Source: Monosporascus cannonballus (taxonomy: Eukaryota; Ascomycota; Sordariomycetes; Xylariales). From it: a stretch of DNA of 64,000 nt. Positions 36,894 through 49,900 of this stretch are shown here, piece after piece; position 1 is the first letter of the stretch, and each line of letters opens with the position of its first letter. Where the stretch lies: the NCBI GenBank assembly GCA_004154925.1, contig QJNS01000074.1:112885-176884 (forward strand), given 5' to 3'. The notes under the pieces were generated by a model. It ran no database searches. It had not been told where the DNA came from and saw only the letters and a list, made by a program, of their open reading frames with translations. Position numbers and translations under genes: made by a program.

Positions 36894-39800
36894 CTGCTTG
36901 CGTGTTAGCAAAGCCGTATTAGGCATGACCTAGCTGCCAATAGGTGTTGTACGAAAGTATGCCATCAAACTGGGTAAGAATATAGCAAGGTCGGACAATG
37001 ATGAAGATATCCGTAATGACCCGTTGTTGGGATCAAGAAGATATGGCATAGTGCCGCGGGATAGGATAGAGGACGCATATCTTAGCCCCAAAACGATGTT
37101 TGCCTGTCTGCAGGACCTGTCTCATCGTCCAAAGAGGCTATATGCAGTACTTGGCAAAACTCAATCAAGAAGGGGCGAAATATAGAAGACCCGTTTGCCT
37201 TGGTAAAACTTACACGACATTCCGAACTTCAATTAGCGCTGCGGGTACGATACATCAGTGACGGATGCCAAGCATTGCGTTGTTGCCAAGATAACCAAGA
37301 AGTGCGGGTGGGAAGCCAAGATCCATCATCGGATGCTTCGCTGGGACGACATACACATTCTCTTAATTCATTGTGCTGAGACATTACAGCCGATAAGGAG
37401 AGACATCGGCCAGTCGAAGAACCGAGAATAAAAGGAAGACGGGCCAGCTAGGAAGGCGACGATGGGGCGTGCATTGGCGATGAGAAGAAACGTCGTTCTC
37501 GGCAAGTTGAGGAAGCGGGATTAGAATTTGAGTTTTCGCAGAATTACAAATCTCGGCCGGCAGGCAGCATCAGCAGGTTTTAGAGAGAATACCTACGCGC
37601 CAACCGGTAGCTAGTCTTCCGTTTCACCCTTTCTTTCCCTGGGTATTCTGTCGATTATTGACCTTCGAATGCGTAGCTCGCCTAAGGTTATATCAGGGCG
37701 TTCGTATTGTCGACGGAGGCCGGATCTTGGTCGGGATCGGGGGTGAAGAGAGTGCAGTGCCAAGAGAAATGGCAACGCGACAAGATCTGGGGGACGCTTA
37801 GGTGGTCATACAACGAACGATACAACTCCTCCCCCCATCCTGCCCATGTACAGTAGGTACATAGTGGTCGAGTCTCGCCTAGAGTCTGACCTAGACTCGA
37901 GCTAGTGCAAAACCCGGGCTCCAGACGTGGGTGTGGACCGGGATATTCCTACTGTATGTTCTGGTAAGCATAAGAAACGACTTTGGTTGATTGGAGCCCA
38001 ATATCCTCGGTCATCAGTGATCATCCATATCGTAGGCCAACTAAGCGGTAATCCATCGCGTGAAGGAAATAAATTGGCGATCATCTGACGCAACTGCGGG
38101 CCGAGCAACCCATCTCTTCCCAGCTGCCAAGTTGAAAAAGCTTGTGTTGACGATTAAAAAAGCTTGTCTTCAGCTGTGCTTATTACCCTTCCCTTCAGGC
38201 TGCAGGCACCTTAGTAGGAGAGACTATCAAAAGATCTGTGGTCGAAATATGGTTAAACGCCGTTACAATTACTGTTGCCGTTGCATTGCATAGCGGACGT
38301 GCTCTTCAAGTCCTTTACTTTCCACACTTTACGTGTCACAGCAGATGCTAGCCTTTTCTGTTCTAAGCTTCGTTCAGCTGGACGCCATCAGCCGCCAGAT
38401 AAAGGCCGAGAGGGGTCCGAGTTTCTGACTGGCCGGCTTACTGTATCTGTGACGCGCCGTCATGTTATAGCAATACAGTACGGACTATATCCAGCCACAT
38501 TGAACCGCTTACGTATCTATCTCCAATTGTGCACCTACTCCAAAAGTGGTATTAGGTGCGATTCTTGTCGGCGCTGCTTCGTCGTGAGGTCTTCGCCTTT
38601 GACTCAATTTACTTGGGCGCTAATGGTTCGAACAGCGCTAACACGGCGGGGATCCTCGGCGATCTCATCCGTCCCCACAGTCCACCAATGAACCGGGGAA
38701 CCAGACAACTCCGCGGTCATGTCAGAACTCTGAGACAGCAGCACGTCGTCAAACGAAAGCTTGGTGGGCGTGCGCAGCTCGAGAAGGCTGTGATAATGCG
38801 TAACTATGGGATCGACGGACCTTGGCTATCATATATTTATGGGAAGACAGAGGTAGCGCTGCGCAATATCGTGCAGTTCAAATTCTCTGGATGAAGTATA
38901 TGTAATTTCGCGTACTTTTATACCGCAGGGCGGACCTTGATAAGGCGGAAATCAGTTTTCTTCTACGGTTGCCTGGCTACAGGGCCGCTACCCTTGAATG
39001 TATAGCGCCACGTATAGTTGCTTAGGTAGTTTATAGGAACCACCAACCTGGCTGAGATATAGCACTTCTCCAGAAACTGCGGTATTGTAGTCTAGCTGTC
39101 ATCAAACATATTATGGGTATCCGATCCGATTTCCTGTAATAGGGGATTCAGGGGTTAAAAAACTCGCCATAGGTTGCCATACAGAACAACCTACGCCATA
39201 AAAGAAAGCATATGGTTAGCGACGCAGAGTGAATGACCTGACAAAGTGGTTCGTCCCAGCCTTGTTATCCCCCAGTGATCGACCAACACCCAAGCATCAT
39301 GTGAAATCGCTTGATTGGGGCCGGGGAGGGGGGTTAACTCGGAGATGTCTTTCAAGTTAAGAGGATGTGTATCTTGAAAGTGGCACCCTGTGCTTCGGTA
39401 ATGCCAAAAGACTCGAGTCTTGAGCAAGCTATGTTCGACGCTCATCGGGCTATGTTAGTCTAGCTAGATTATTTGGCCCTATACTTCTCGTTCGGCGGTG
39501 ACAGAGGGGATCGATTGGACTTTCTCTCGTCTCATACACCTACGGGACCGGGATGATTGTTACTGCTCGCAGCGGGGGCTGGACGCTGGACCTATTTCAG
39601 TCCGGGCCACAACTAGTGCAGTTACGGTAATGACCATGTATGGAAGGAGAGTCACACTGTTTCCGTTAGCAGCTCGTTTGATTGGTCTACTTTTCTTAAC
39701 CATGGATCAAAAATACGCATGCCAGTTATGGCGATGCTCTATTCACTTTCGGGGAGATAGACTTAGATCTCTGGAATGAGACCAGAGGGCAACCCACACC

Positions 39801-41139
39801 AGCAACAGGCAAGCAATTGGGTGGGAGCGAGATACGAATAATATGGGCCATGCCATAAAAATAGAACCAAAGAATGTACCATGTGAGGGTCATCCAATGC
39901 AGTCCATAAGACCCCTACGAGACCCTGACATCACAGGCTGAAGCATTTACAACTGAAGAAGTAATATGATCGGGTTGACCTCTAAATGGTCATAGCTAAA
40001 ATAAAGAATGCAATGATGCCTCTTTAAATACACGGAAATACGGTTATAGCTGTGAGAAAGCGGTACGAGGGGTGGCTGTAGGTGGTCTCCACTAGAGGCT
40101 GATCTAATGGGGGGTAACCCAAGCTATTGATCAGCTATATACCGTTAGTTTAACAACCCTCGGGTTACACCTAAGATCAGAAAGTATCATACCGGGGGCT
40201 GAAGTCCGGCCCACAACCAATATCCGATATTACTTTCGTAGGCAATGTTAGTATTCCGTCCTCCTCTCCTGGCGTTGAGTCCTCACAATAATGCCTCTTC
40301 CATGCTTAAGTAGTTAATGTGGGAAAGGGGGTTATCATAGCATCGAGTACGCAGACGTCTGCCATCCATGTAGTGGTCGTGTTCTTACAGCGACTAATGA
40401 TTAGATTCGGGACGTCGGTACTACTCGGCGGGCGTCGATCGTTCCGCACTCGTAGGGGCAATACCTCGCGGCGCCGGCTGTGGTCTCCCCGACTCCTGTC
40501 TGGGGACGACGCCGTGACCTGCTGCCCAGACATGGATGGCTTGCTTGCAACTAGATCTACCTGGCCACTTGGCTCCCTAGGCTCATCTACAGGGCGCCTA
40601 TCTAGTACCGGATGATATTCCCTGCTATGGGCCGTTACTACGATGGTACAAGGAGTCCCCGCCACCGCCTTTGCGAATCCCCATGTTAGTTGCCCGGCAG
40701 GAATCTGATTTTGCCCTCTCCCGCCGGCCCGGTCCGCGCTCTCGAAAGCCGGGGGGGGGGGGGGGGGGGCGGTAACGTGGGAAGGGACTCTAAACTCTGC
40801 CCAAATAAGTTCCAAGTCAGGCAGCGTTCAAGCTGGTATTCTCTAACGCACACCGGCATAAGAATAGATATGAGGGAATCGTGATCCAATTTACCTCAAG
40901 CCGTTCTCCAGGCCCCTACTAAGTACCTAACCCTACGAAAGAGCATATCCCTACCACAACTCTGGATCTCATACGACGGAACGCCCTAACCTCAACGCTG
41001 GCACCAAATCTCAACAACTCGTGCTATCCATTTTTGGAGCATCCTCGACATAACCCAGAAGCCAGTCTAGCGGGCTCGTGGACACTGGTAGGAACTAAGA
41101 CTCGTTAATCGAGAACCGTGGCAAGACCCATGCGGCTAC
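36894..41139. other. 4.2-kb gap, no supported gene
   Basis: Holds the unplaced 5' end and promoter of the RING ligase on the left. A minus-strand stretch at about 38620-38840 looks partly coding (HSLLELRTPTKLSFDDVLL) but ends in stops and has a competing open frame on the + strand, so no gene is called. A 19-base G run lies at 40751-40769. Confidence 0.4.
40751..40769. repeat. Homopolymer run of 19 G
   Basis: An uninterrupted G19 run in otherwise normal sequence. It lies in an open minus-strand frame (40306-40815) that shows no gene-like content. Confidence 0.95.
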
Positions 41140-43958
41140 CTAATAGCCCCAGCCCGGTCGACGCTGCTCTTCGTCATCGGGACGGTATTCATCGCGGCCG
41201 TAGCCGCCTGAGCCACGATAGCCAGAGCCCTCTTCACGGTATTCATCACGGCCGTAGCCGCCTGAGCCACGATAGCCTGAGCCCTCTTCACGGTACTCAT
41301 CGCCGCCGTAGTTCTGGCGGCTGCCATACTCATCCCTCTGGCCATAGCTGTCATCGCGGCTATAACCTGAACCGTAGTCATCGCGTCTACCATAGCTATC
41401 TTCGTAGTCTCCGCCGCGTCGGTCCCGGCCGGACGACTGCTCGTACCTCTCGGTGGTACTCTCATAACGGGTCTCGCTGCGCTCCTCGTATCTATAGCCG
41501 CCTTGGCCACTATCGCCCTGCTCAAAGCGGCGGTACTCACTAGAATGGCCACCGCCGCCGTATTGGGTCTCGGAATAATCTGCCTGGCCATAGCGGTCAC
41601 CGGAACGGCCGTACTCGGTGCGGCTCTCGGTGTACGAGCCATCGCCCTCGACGCGTCTGCTGCTGTGAGATTCCCTCTCATCCTCTTTGAAGGCGCCGCC
41701 TAAGAGGGAGCCGGCAACCTTTTCGAAGAACCCGCCCCCGCCAGCCTCTTCCTCTCGACCATATCCCGGAGAGGGGTTCTTGTAGTCGGGAAGCTTCACC
41801 GCTCCGCCCGACTGACCTTCGACGAAGTTGGAGATGCCACCAGTAAGGCCCTCCATGATCGCGCCGGCAGCCGCGCCGGCGATTCGGTCCTGGAGGCCTC
41901 CGCCCTCGGCGAAGTTCTTGTGCATTCCAAGCGGCTTTCCACATCCATGGCCAGTATCATGTACTCCCTCCTTGTGGTTCTCACCTTGTTCGACACCATG
42001 GCGAGAGAGCTTCTGGCGGTATTCGTCCTTTGCGTCCTCACTCAAACCATTCCACCACTCCCCAACTGAACGGAACATGATGTCGCGGCACTCGTCAGCA
42101 CCGTCCTCTCCCATGTGTCGCTGGGCTGGGTGGTGCATGACTCCGCTGATAATCCGGTCATTTGTACGTCTGATATCGATTCCCTCATCATCCCAAGCCG
42201 CCATGATCTGAGGAACAACCCAGGCGACGACCTTGGAGGCTGTCCGGCCGGCGGGCTCATTAAGGATCTGGTAGAGTTCAGTACGGTGGCTAGCAAAGAA
42301 TTTCGATGAACGGGACGGGTTGAAACTTACGTTGGAGAAATGGTCCTTGGAGAGCATAGAGTGGGTAGGATCCGTGGACCGGTCATCCTCGAAGACGATG
42401 TGCTGCTCATTCTTGCTACTCTCAATGACCTGGGAGGATCCGGTACGGAGTTCATTCTTGACCTGCTGGAGGATGGGCATCACGAAAGGTGCCATGATGG
42501 CGAAAACCCACATCGACAGCTGCTCCTCGAGCTGCTCGATGATCTGTGGTAGGATCGGGATCTTGTCGATTGCCTGGCTAATGTTTTTCATGAGTTGATC
42601 ATGGAACTCGATGGCGGGCATTATCTGCCGAAAGACGTTCTGGATGTACAGAGTGAATTCCTCCGGGTCCCGAGGTGAGATGGAGGCATTCTCCATTTGC
42701 GCGTTGTGAGCGTTGTCCTCAATCTCGTGCATTTGCTGTTTCTTATCTCCGCCATCGAGTAAACCATCAGGAATCTTGTCGAGCAGGCCCTCTATGATGC
42801 TCGTATCATCTTTAGAGTAGCTCTGCAACGTACCCTCAAGATTGTCAAGCTCGCTCTGGGTTATCTTGTCCGACACTAACAAGTGTTAGTCGGGCGTATA
42901 GTCACTTCATTAAGGGTGAAGGGGTGCATGTGCAGCAACCGACCTTCTCCAGTAACCGAATGCAAGAAATCGACGCCGCCAAATGTTCCCGTGACACAGG
43001 GGTAAACCTCGTCGCGGGCGCCGGGAATCGCCATGAGAGTATCGCGACCAACATGGGGAAAGACGTCGCGCTCGCCTAATTCGATGAGAGCCAGTTCAGT
43101 GTAGTTGCTGTGAGCGAAAAAGTCTAGGCAAAAGAATTCCTTAGTTTAACTCGGCATCCGACGAAAAGGGTCCGTAAGAAGTATATCCAAACGGTGCGAG
43201 AAGACTCACCCTCAAGACAGTGCAAACCGGTACCCAGTAGTCGCAAGGCTTCATAGAGATCCTGCTCGTTGCGGCTGTTGTTGTACTCACGGCCGAGCTC
43301 AATGCAACGGCGGAAGAGCTTTCGGACAAGCTTCGCTGAGGTCATGATGCCAACACGCTCATTGGCTATGTAGTTCTTCATTCCGGTCTCCCTGTCAATG
43401 GCGAGCTCGATTTCCTCATCGATGGGCCCACGGAGGCGTTCGTGGTATTGGCGGGCATCTTCGTTGTCGGCGTAGTTCTTAGGGTTGTCGATATGTTCTT
43501 CGGGCCGGTAGCAACCGAGGCGTTCAGTAGTGACCTCGAACTCCTTGGAACCGTAACCGAAGGTTAGGAAACCCAGGACGCAGATAAGCAGGCGAATAGC
43601 TTCGGCGGAAACAGCCTTGACGGTGCCGACATCGATGGCCTGGGAGTAATCTCGAAGCCAGTTGCCAAAGTACACACGCGAGACGTTCAGCTTATCGAAT
43701 TTCTTGCCGCCGGCAGCTCGAGCCATCATGATGGCTAGAAGAGTGTCCTCAAGATCACCATGGCGCCCTAGGGGGGAAGCATAGTGTAAGCAACGTGGTT
43801 GAAAGAGCTACTTTGTTCGCTGGGGATATCTCACAATTCTGGCCTTCAATCTTGGAGATACTCGCAATATTACCAGCTCCGAAGGCCAGGGCTGGGTGGG
43901 CGAAGATTAGGAGCATAGCCAGCCCCAGCAGCACGGGGTAGGGCTTCAAGGAAGACAT
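41140..43958 (-). CDS. het-c: Het-C heterokaryon incompatibility protein, five exons
   Basis: Homologue of Neurospora HET-C, a secreted or membrane-associated protein involved in vegetative incompatibility when alleles differ. Exons: 43958-43835, 43767-43210, 43123-42944, 42875-42331 and 42267-41140, giving 844 aa. Introns are 67, 86, 68 and 63 bp with GTGAGA, GTGAGT, GTCGGT and GTAAGT donors. The signal peptide is MSSLKPYPVLLGLAMLLIF. The conserved core runs FGAGNIASISKIEGQNWRHG, ARAAGGKKFDKLNVSRVYFG, NWLRDYSQAIDVGTVKAVSA, GLHCLEDFFAHSNYTEL, CVTGTFGGVDFLHSVTGEV and ILNEPAGRTASKVVAWVVPQ. The C-terminal quarter is Gly/Arg/Tyr/Asp-rich low complexity with tandem repeats. The last intron is a multiple of three without a stop, so unspliced RNA would stay in frame with 21 extra residues. 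No HET-domain gene (such as Neurospora's linked pin-c) is seen nearby. Confidence 0.93.
41184..41291 (-). repeat. Two tandem 54-bp units in the Het-C tail
   Basis: 41184-41237 and 41238-41291 are near-identical 54-bp units, with the start of a partial third from 41292. Each encodes 18 residues of the type YREEGSGYRGSGGYGRDE. In-frame repeats like these commonly vary in copy number between strains. Confidence 0.9.
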
Positions 43959-46900
43959 CGTTGCTGCTCTTCTGAAAAGACTACTGGGTCGTGATGCGTC
44001 TTTTCTAGAGTAGGACGAGCACGGGCTGATGTATGTACTTAAATGTACGAATTAACCGGTCATTAAAAATATCGAGGCAAGGCTTCTGAGAGACACGAAG
44101 GGGTTTGGTATTTGAATACAAGAGTAGAAGGAGGTGCAGTTGTCGATATCTGAGGCAACCGATACAACGCATTCAATCGTCAATCAAAGTCAGAGTGAGG
44201 GGGAGGGGCAACAGGGGGCAGCTTCAGCTTCACGAAGCCCAAGCTCGTCCCACCACTTACGTACGTACTACCTAATCGTACCCATGTTGCAACGAATGAA
44301 GTCCCTTGCCCAGCCAACACGAACGGCGTTAACATTCGAACGGTGTCTGATAGCAGGATTTCGGGATTCCAAAAAAACCCGCTATTGGCTGTCGAGATAG
44401 CAGGTACCGTCCAAGTACCGATGATGAGCGCCCAGATTGCCGGCCTTGCATCTGCCTCTCCATGCTATGATATAGAGTTACCTAAGAGATGCCGTTGTCG
44501 CGTTCGTATCTTTTACGACGCTGTCTCTCTGATTGCGGCCTCTTGCTGGTAAGAGTCTCGCGATATAGCGGATTTTGATAGATATGTGACATGGTATTTC
44601 CGGTGACGAGGATACAGTTGAATCAGTTGGAGAGAATAATCCACAGCGGGAGTTAAAGCAGGGCTAAACTTTACGTTCCTCTGGGTATTCCCATGCCTGC
44701 TCTGGCTGCATAGCGGGGTTGTATAATGCATCGGGCCCGCCCGAGCGGCAAAGCAGTAGATACCTTCCCCCGGCAGTGGTCAATGCACACGACTGTTCAG
44801 GTCGAATCGGAAGAACGTGCTTCCGACGATTGACAGCTCCCTCCCCGGGCCTCATCGCGTCACGCAGGGCGGACTGCCTCCAGGCTGCTTGCCAGACGCG
44901 GCTGATGCGACATGTCGGTATGTATAATGGTTCTATCTAATACGGCGTCTGCCAAGGTCCTGGTGAATAGCGAATTCTTACTCCGAAGACCACTTCTTCT
45001 TGTCGTTCAAGCCTTCCACCATAATATTCGTCCAAGTAACGAGATCACGAAGCCTAATCAAGAGAAGAATCGAAGGCTATCAAATTCCTCACATAGAGTC
45101 TCCGAAGCTGTTGTAAAACCAACCCTTAAACTATGCCCAGCCACAGTTAGCTAGCTAGAAATCAATACCTTACTAAAGAGTTCATCGCTTGGGACTTCTT
45201 CAAAATAAAGACAAACTTGCTTAGCCGGATATCAAATCCCAACTGATCAGGGACTAATGCCGATGAAGTGGTCTAAAGATCCCCCTTTCGACCCTATCTT
45301 ATGTACGCAGCGTGGATTTTAAGCGTCGATCCTCGGCGATGAGACTGTATAGACCCTAACGCTTGGTTCAAAAGACTGTACGGAGTAGAGGTCCGGTCAG
45401 CCAGTGTTTGATATCTCCAGATCAAAGAGATTACTCTAATCAGCGATCTTGCCTGGGCTCTTTTGTCATTAATACCATTTAAATATTTTCACGGCTCATC
45501 GTTTCGAGACTCTCGTCCTTACTTGTTTAGCCCCTCGGAAATACCGCATTCTCATATAAACATACCCCGCCCAGGGGGACTGCATCGTTTCCCCCTCCTC
45601 CCCCAGAGAATCAGGCTTATGATGTGAGAATACCTTTTCGCGAAAGTGCGTGTCCGCATGCCCTCGAAGGATAATACTCCGGACAAATCAAGACACGGAA
45701 GGCTCTTTTCTTGACGCTGCGTCCCGCAACTCAGAAACCGGGCCATCCCAGAGGCGGGGCCCCTACCTAGTCGGCCCGTGAAAAAAAATGCCGTAGCCGC
45801 CGAAGGGAGTTTCAGGCACTGGTAATATATACTCTTCGCTCTCGACTTCGCGCGTACGCGTCTCGGCGCCGTTCGCCGCGTAATGGGTCCACGACATTTT
45901 ACGCCGGGGTGCCTACATGGTCGGTCGGAGAAGATATAGAAACTGGCCCTTCAACCCCGCCTCGACGGCATACGTAACTAGGCTACAACAAACCGGCGTT
46001 GTGTAAGCTCCTGCATCTATCGGATCATTTCACCTCCGTAGGCGAAGAGTATCTGTATTGGGGCGACGCAAGGAACAAAGCAGCTGTGGCATGGGGGCCC
46101 CGGTGGCCGAATACTGCTTCGTACCTTTCGACATCGAGGATGAAAGCATATCGCGGGGCCCAGGACGCCTTGATGGTGCCAGCCCACGAGGAATGCATTT
46201 CTGCCCGGTCTCAGGCACTGCTAGATGACCTGGCTGGACAAGTCTTTGGGAGGACCGCCCCATCAAGCTCGACTACTACTTTATGAATACTCGGTTGGGA
46301 GTTATATCTGTGATTACATAGTAATGTAAGCGATGGTACGTCTTAATCCTCTCACCTTCTAGTAGTAGCGGCTGTTTCATGCCGTTTATAGATAATACCA
46401 TGTAGTGTCGCCAGGGTTTATCGTACTCGGCTGGCGAAGGGGGAGAGGTAGTGCCAGGGAGACGGAACGAGCGTTCCCCGCCGAGTATACAGACAATTCG
46501 GAATCTGGGCTTTAGCCGGGAAAGCCAAGATTCCATCTTCAAGGCGCAGTGTGGTTGGCTGGATGGCAGGTCAATGGGTTACGCTGGTGCTGCTGTCTTG
46601 ATAACTCTTGATACCTAGGCAGTTCTAAAAACGCACTCGGAGAGCCTCTGCGATTGTGGGGTAAGTGCGTAGAGCTAGGCACTATCTTAATCGTAATCCT
46701 ATCCTGGGGCTCATTGTGATGACGGCACTCCGCCATGAATCTCATGGGGGAGTCTATTTCCTGAAGAGGCCATCAATGGTCCTGATTGTCTTGGACGGCT
46801 GTTGATGACATGGCATTACAAGCGACGGAATCAACAGCTGAGCTAAGGTATTCATTCGGCTAGGAAGTTTAGCATCCACTTGGCGTTGATCGTACTGGCC

Positions 46901-49900
46901 GAGCCTAGGTATCTGACGGTTGCTAGCTACTGCGCAAAAGGGGGATTGATTGTGGGCATCCCCCCTGGACCTGTTGCGGCTACTCTAAGGCCCTCTGGGA
47001 AGAGCCGCACAAGAGCTTTGCCCCCAGGGGATCCAGTGTGCCTTTCGTACTCTACTTGCGATTCGGGGTGGGGGGGGCGTTGGAAGCTGCTTCACAGCTG
47101 AGACTCTCTGAAGCACACTAGAGGCGTTGAAGCATAGCAAAGTGTTCTTGTACAGGTGGAAAGGACAGGAACTGTCCACATGAATCGTCGGTTAATTGGA
47201 TTTCTGCATATCCGGGGGCAGCTCAGTGTGTGTCACAATTAATCAGATATAACTACACAGAACAACTGCTGGTACCTGGAGGGAAAATATTCATGGCATG
47301 AGGAACGGGAATCCGATTGCTTGGCTGGCTGGTCTCTAGAAAATAATGGTGATAACATCTCTAGGGCCCCTTAGCAGAACTATATCCGTCAATGACGTAT
47401 ATACTAGCACTATGGGAACGTTGGCATATAGCCCAAACGGTTTCGAAGGCGACCAGAAGGCGGACCACAGTCAAAAAAAGAAGTTTCCACGGACGTGTTA
47501 AAGGGTTACAATAAATATCCGAGCAGAGCAACGGGAGCAGTTCCCGCTTAGAAAGGGTGTAACCAAGCAAAGCTTGGGAGTCGAGGCCTGCGGCCAACGT
47601 TACGCTCTTCTTTCAACACTTGCATCCATGGATGTTTTGTGTGCTGATGGGGATCTACCGATGTTTGGCAGTCGCGGAGTGTGGAAAACTGGTTTACTGT
47701 TGTGGGAGCGCTGGTAAGCGCCTGGGAAAATTGCGAAGAGCGGCAGCTAGCACCATAGCCGCCGGCATCGCCAGCGGTTCCTGCGGCAGAAGCGGCTGCG
47801 CGCTAGAGTCTCCCCACGAATAATTCTTCAGAAGACTTAGCCCCAAAAAATTTGCTACTGACGGAGACCCGCCTCATTTATCGTAGAGGACTCTATTGTT
47901 GCAAATTCTGAAATCAAGATCGTCTGTGTGTGGCTTTTCGAGTGCACAGAGTGGTGTCTGGCACGATATAAATATCGCGACGGACGTTTGGGTAAGTACT
48001 CTATGTGTGTATAACGTTGGGCCGGCAGCTTTACAGTCGCTTTAACTTGGAAGCTCTACAATCCACTGTCGTGGCAGGATCTAGTGCTGTGAGTATAGCC
48101 CTATGCGAACACGCTGTATCAGAATGCTAAAAGTGGCCCCTCATCACTATGCCCTTCTGACTGTCATGTTATAGTTGTGTAAGAACAAGCAGTCACGACC
48201 CGGAGCCATTGTTTGCCCAACGTTCATCCTTGCTGATCAGCAGAAGGACCTTGATGGAATCGCTGAGCTTGCACGGCTGCACCACGATTGATTCTCGTTT
48301 ACGGGTCTGATCTGGTGTAAGGATAATCACGCGACTTACCTTATGGCGGGGCTTTTTGAAGACGTGACGACTGCTCTCTTGGGTTTGACAGTGATTTTCA
48401 TCTGGAGAATGGCCCATGGGAACATTTGTTCAATCGAAAATTTAGCTTGGGTAACATTTTGTTATCAAAATATCACTCAAAATCACTCAAAAATCACTTA
48501 CCGAACAAACAGAACAGTTGTCCCCTTTTTGAATAACCCCTTTGCGTCCTAGGTACTGTAGAATCCAGTAATCCTGCGTATAGCTCATGACACGCATGGT
48601 GGGGTGGCGTTGTTGGGGCAGTCTGTAGAACTCTTCGGGCAACATCGACGATTTCAGTTGAAGGTAAGGGCTCTGCAATTGGAATTGTCAGGGGTGGCGA
48701 AGGTCACTGGAGGGAGGAACTGGAGGGGGTGATGGCATAGCGCTAGTGCATAATGGAGTGCCCCTCTACGGATTTGGTAAGAGTTGGGGAAGATTGAGGG
48801 GGCATGAAGTCCCCTTTGGCTCGGCCGCAGGAGGGCTAAGCACGGCTGGGTGGTAGAGCATGATACCAGCCGCGGGGTTGGCTGTACTTATGCATCTACA
48901 CGAAAGATCACCGATCGGAAATTCTAGCAAGACATTACCAACTACATACCCTGGTTTGTGTGAGTAGAGTATTGACAAGGGCTCTCTAGCAGGACGGATG
49001 CATGGGGTGTCCGAATCCCAGCTACGTTGACTCGGAGACCGTTAAACGGAATTGAGGGGTAGGTAGGTGTTCCCTACCGCAGGCCTAAGTGGTGGATGTT
49101 GTAAGTTTGACAGCAATTCGGTGCTCGCATGCACGCTGTAGAGAATATGCGTTGCGATCTTAGCGGGGAGTCAATGCCCCGAAATCTGTTTTAAGAGAAA
49201 AGTCGACGGCAACGAAGCGATTAAACTGGCCGGGTGCCCGGTCAGCCTCCAGTGCAGCGGAGGGCTCTGGTGTGACACAGATGAATCAACGCGGCCGGCT
49301 GAGCGGCAGGGCTCGGCAAACACTGCTATTTCGAGGGGGATAGGTTAGTGGACTGCAGCACGCCAGCCAGTTAAATTGCAGCGTGGCCTTTCCTACCATA
49401 CAGGGCTACAGGATTGGGGTTATTAGTGTACGTCAACATGCACTCGGTGTGATTGAGGTTTCACGAAGTTGGGCACGATATTATACGCATATGATTTGCT
49501 AACTGGTGTTCATCACCCTAGGTACTAACGCCAATGCTCGGCGCGCTGTCGAAGGTGACCTGCAGCATCAGAATGAATTATTTCAAAAACAGGCCGATTG
49601 AATAGTAAAGCACTAGTGTATGTACGCTGGTAGGTACCTAGGTTGGTAGGGAGTCACAGTATGGGATGGTACTTATATCAGCCGTATCATCTATCTGATG
49701 TGGCAAGTTAGATCCTTAAATGTAGGTATTATTATTGTGCGAAGCAATGCTATTGTATTGACCGAATTAGTGTAACGATTGGCCTGATTATTCGTAACTC
49801 GTGCGCGTAGCAGTGAAGGGTATGAAAATGTGCGAATATGGCAAGAAGTAATATGGATGTGAAAGACAGAGCCATGAGAATACATTAAAAGTATATATAG

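Noticed and set aside
36705..36926. 73-codon frame with ATG at 36926 as exon 1 of the RING ligase
   Set aside because: It is out of phase with the conserved text that joins the main exon, and it reads through the 70-bp intron.
38330..38894. Possible minus-strand coding stretch (SLLELRTPTKLSFDDVLL) against a + strand frame
   Set aside because: Both strands look partly coding, several stops interrupt the minus frame, and no family was recognised. Not enough to call a gene.
40306..40815. 169-codon minus-strand frame
   Set aside because: It depends on reading through the G19 run as a proline stretch and has no recognisable domain.
45770..45900. 43-codon minus-strand frame with TPFGGYG
   Set aside because: It recalls the C-terminal PFGG motif of aldehyde dehydrogenases but is too short, and no other part of such an enzyme is nearby.
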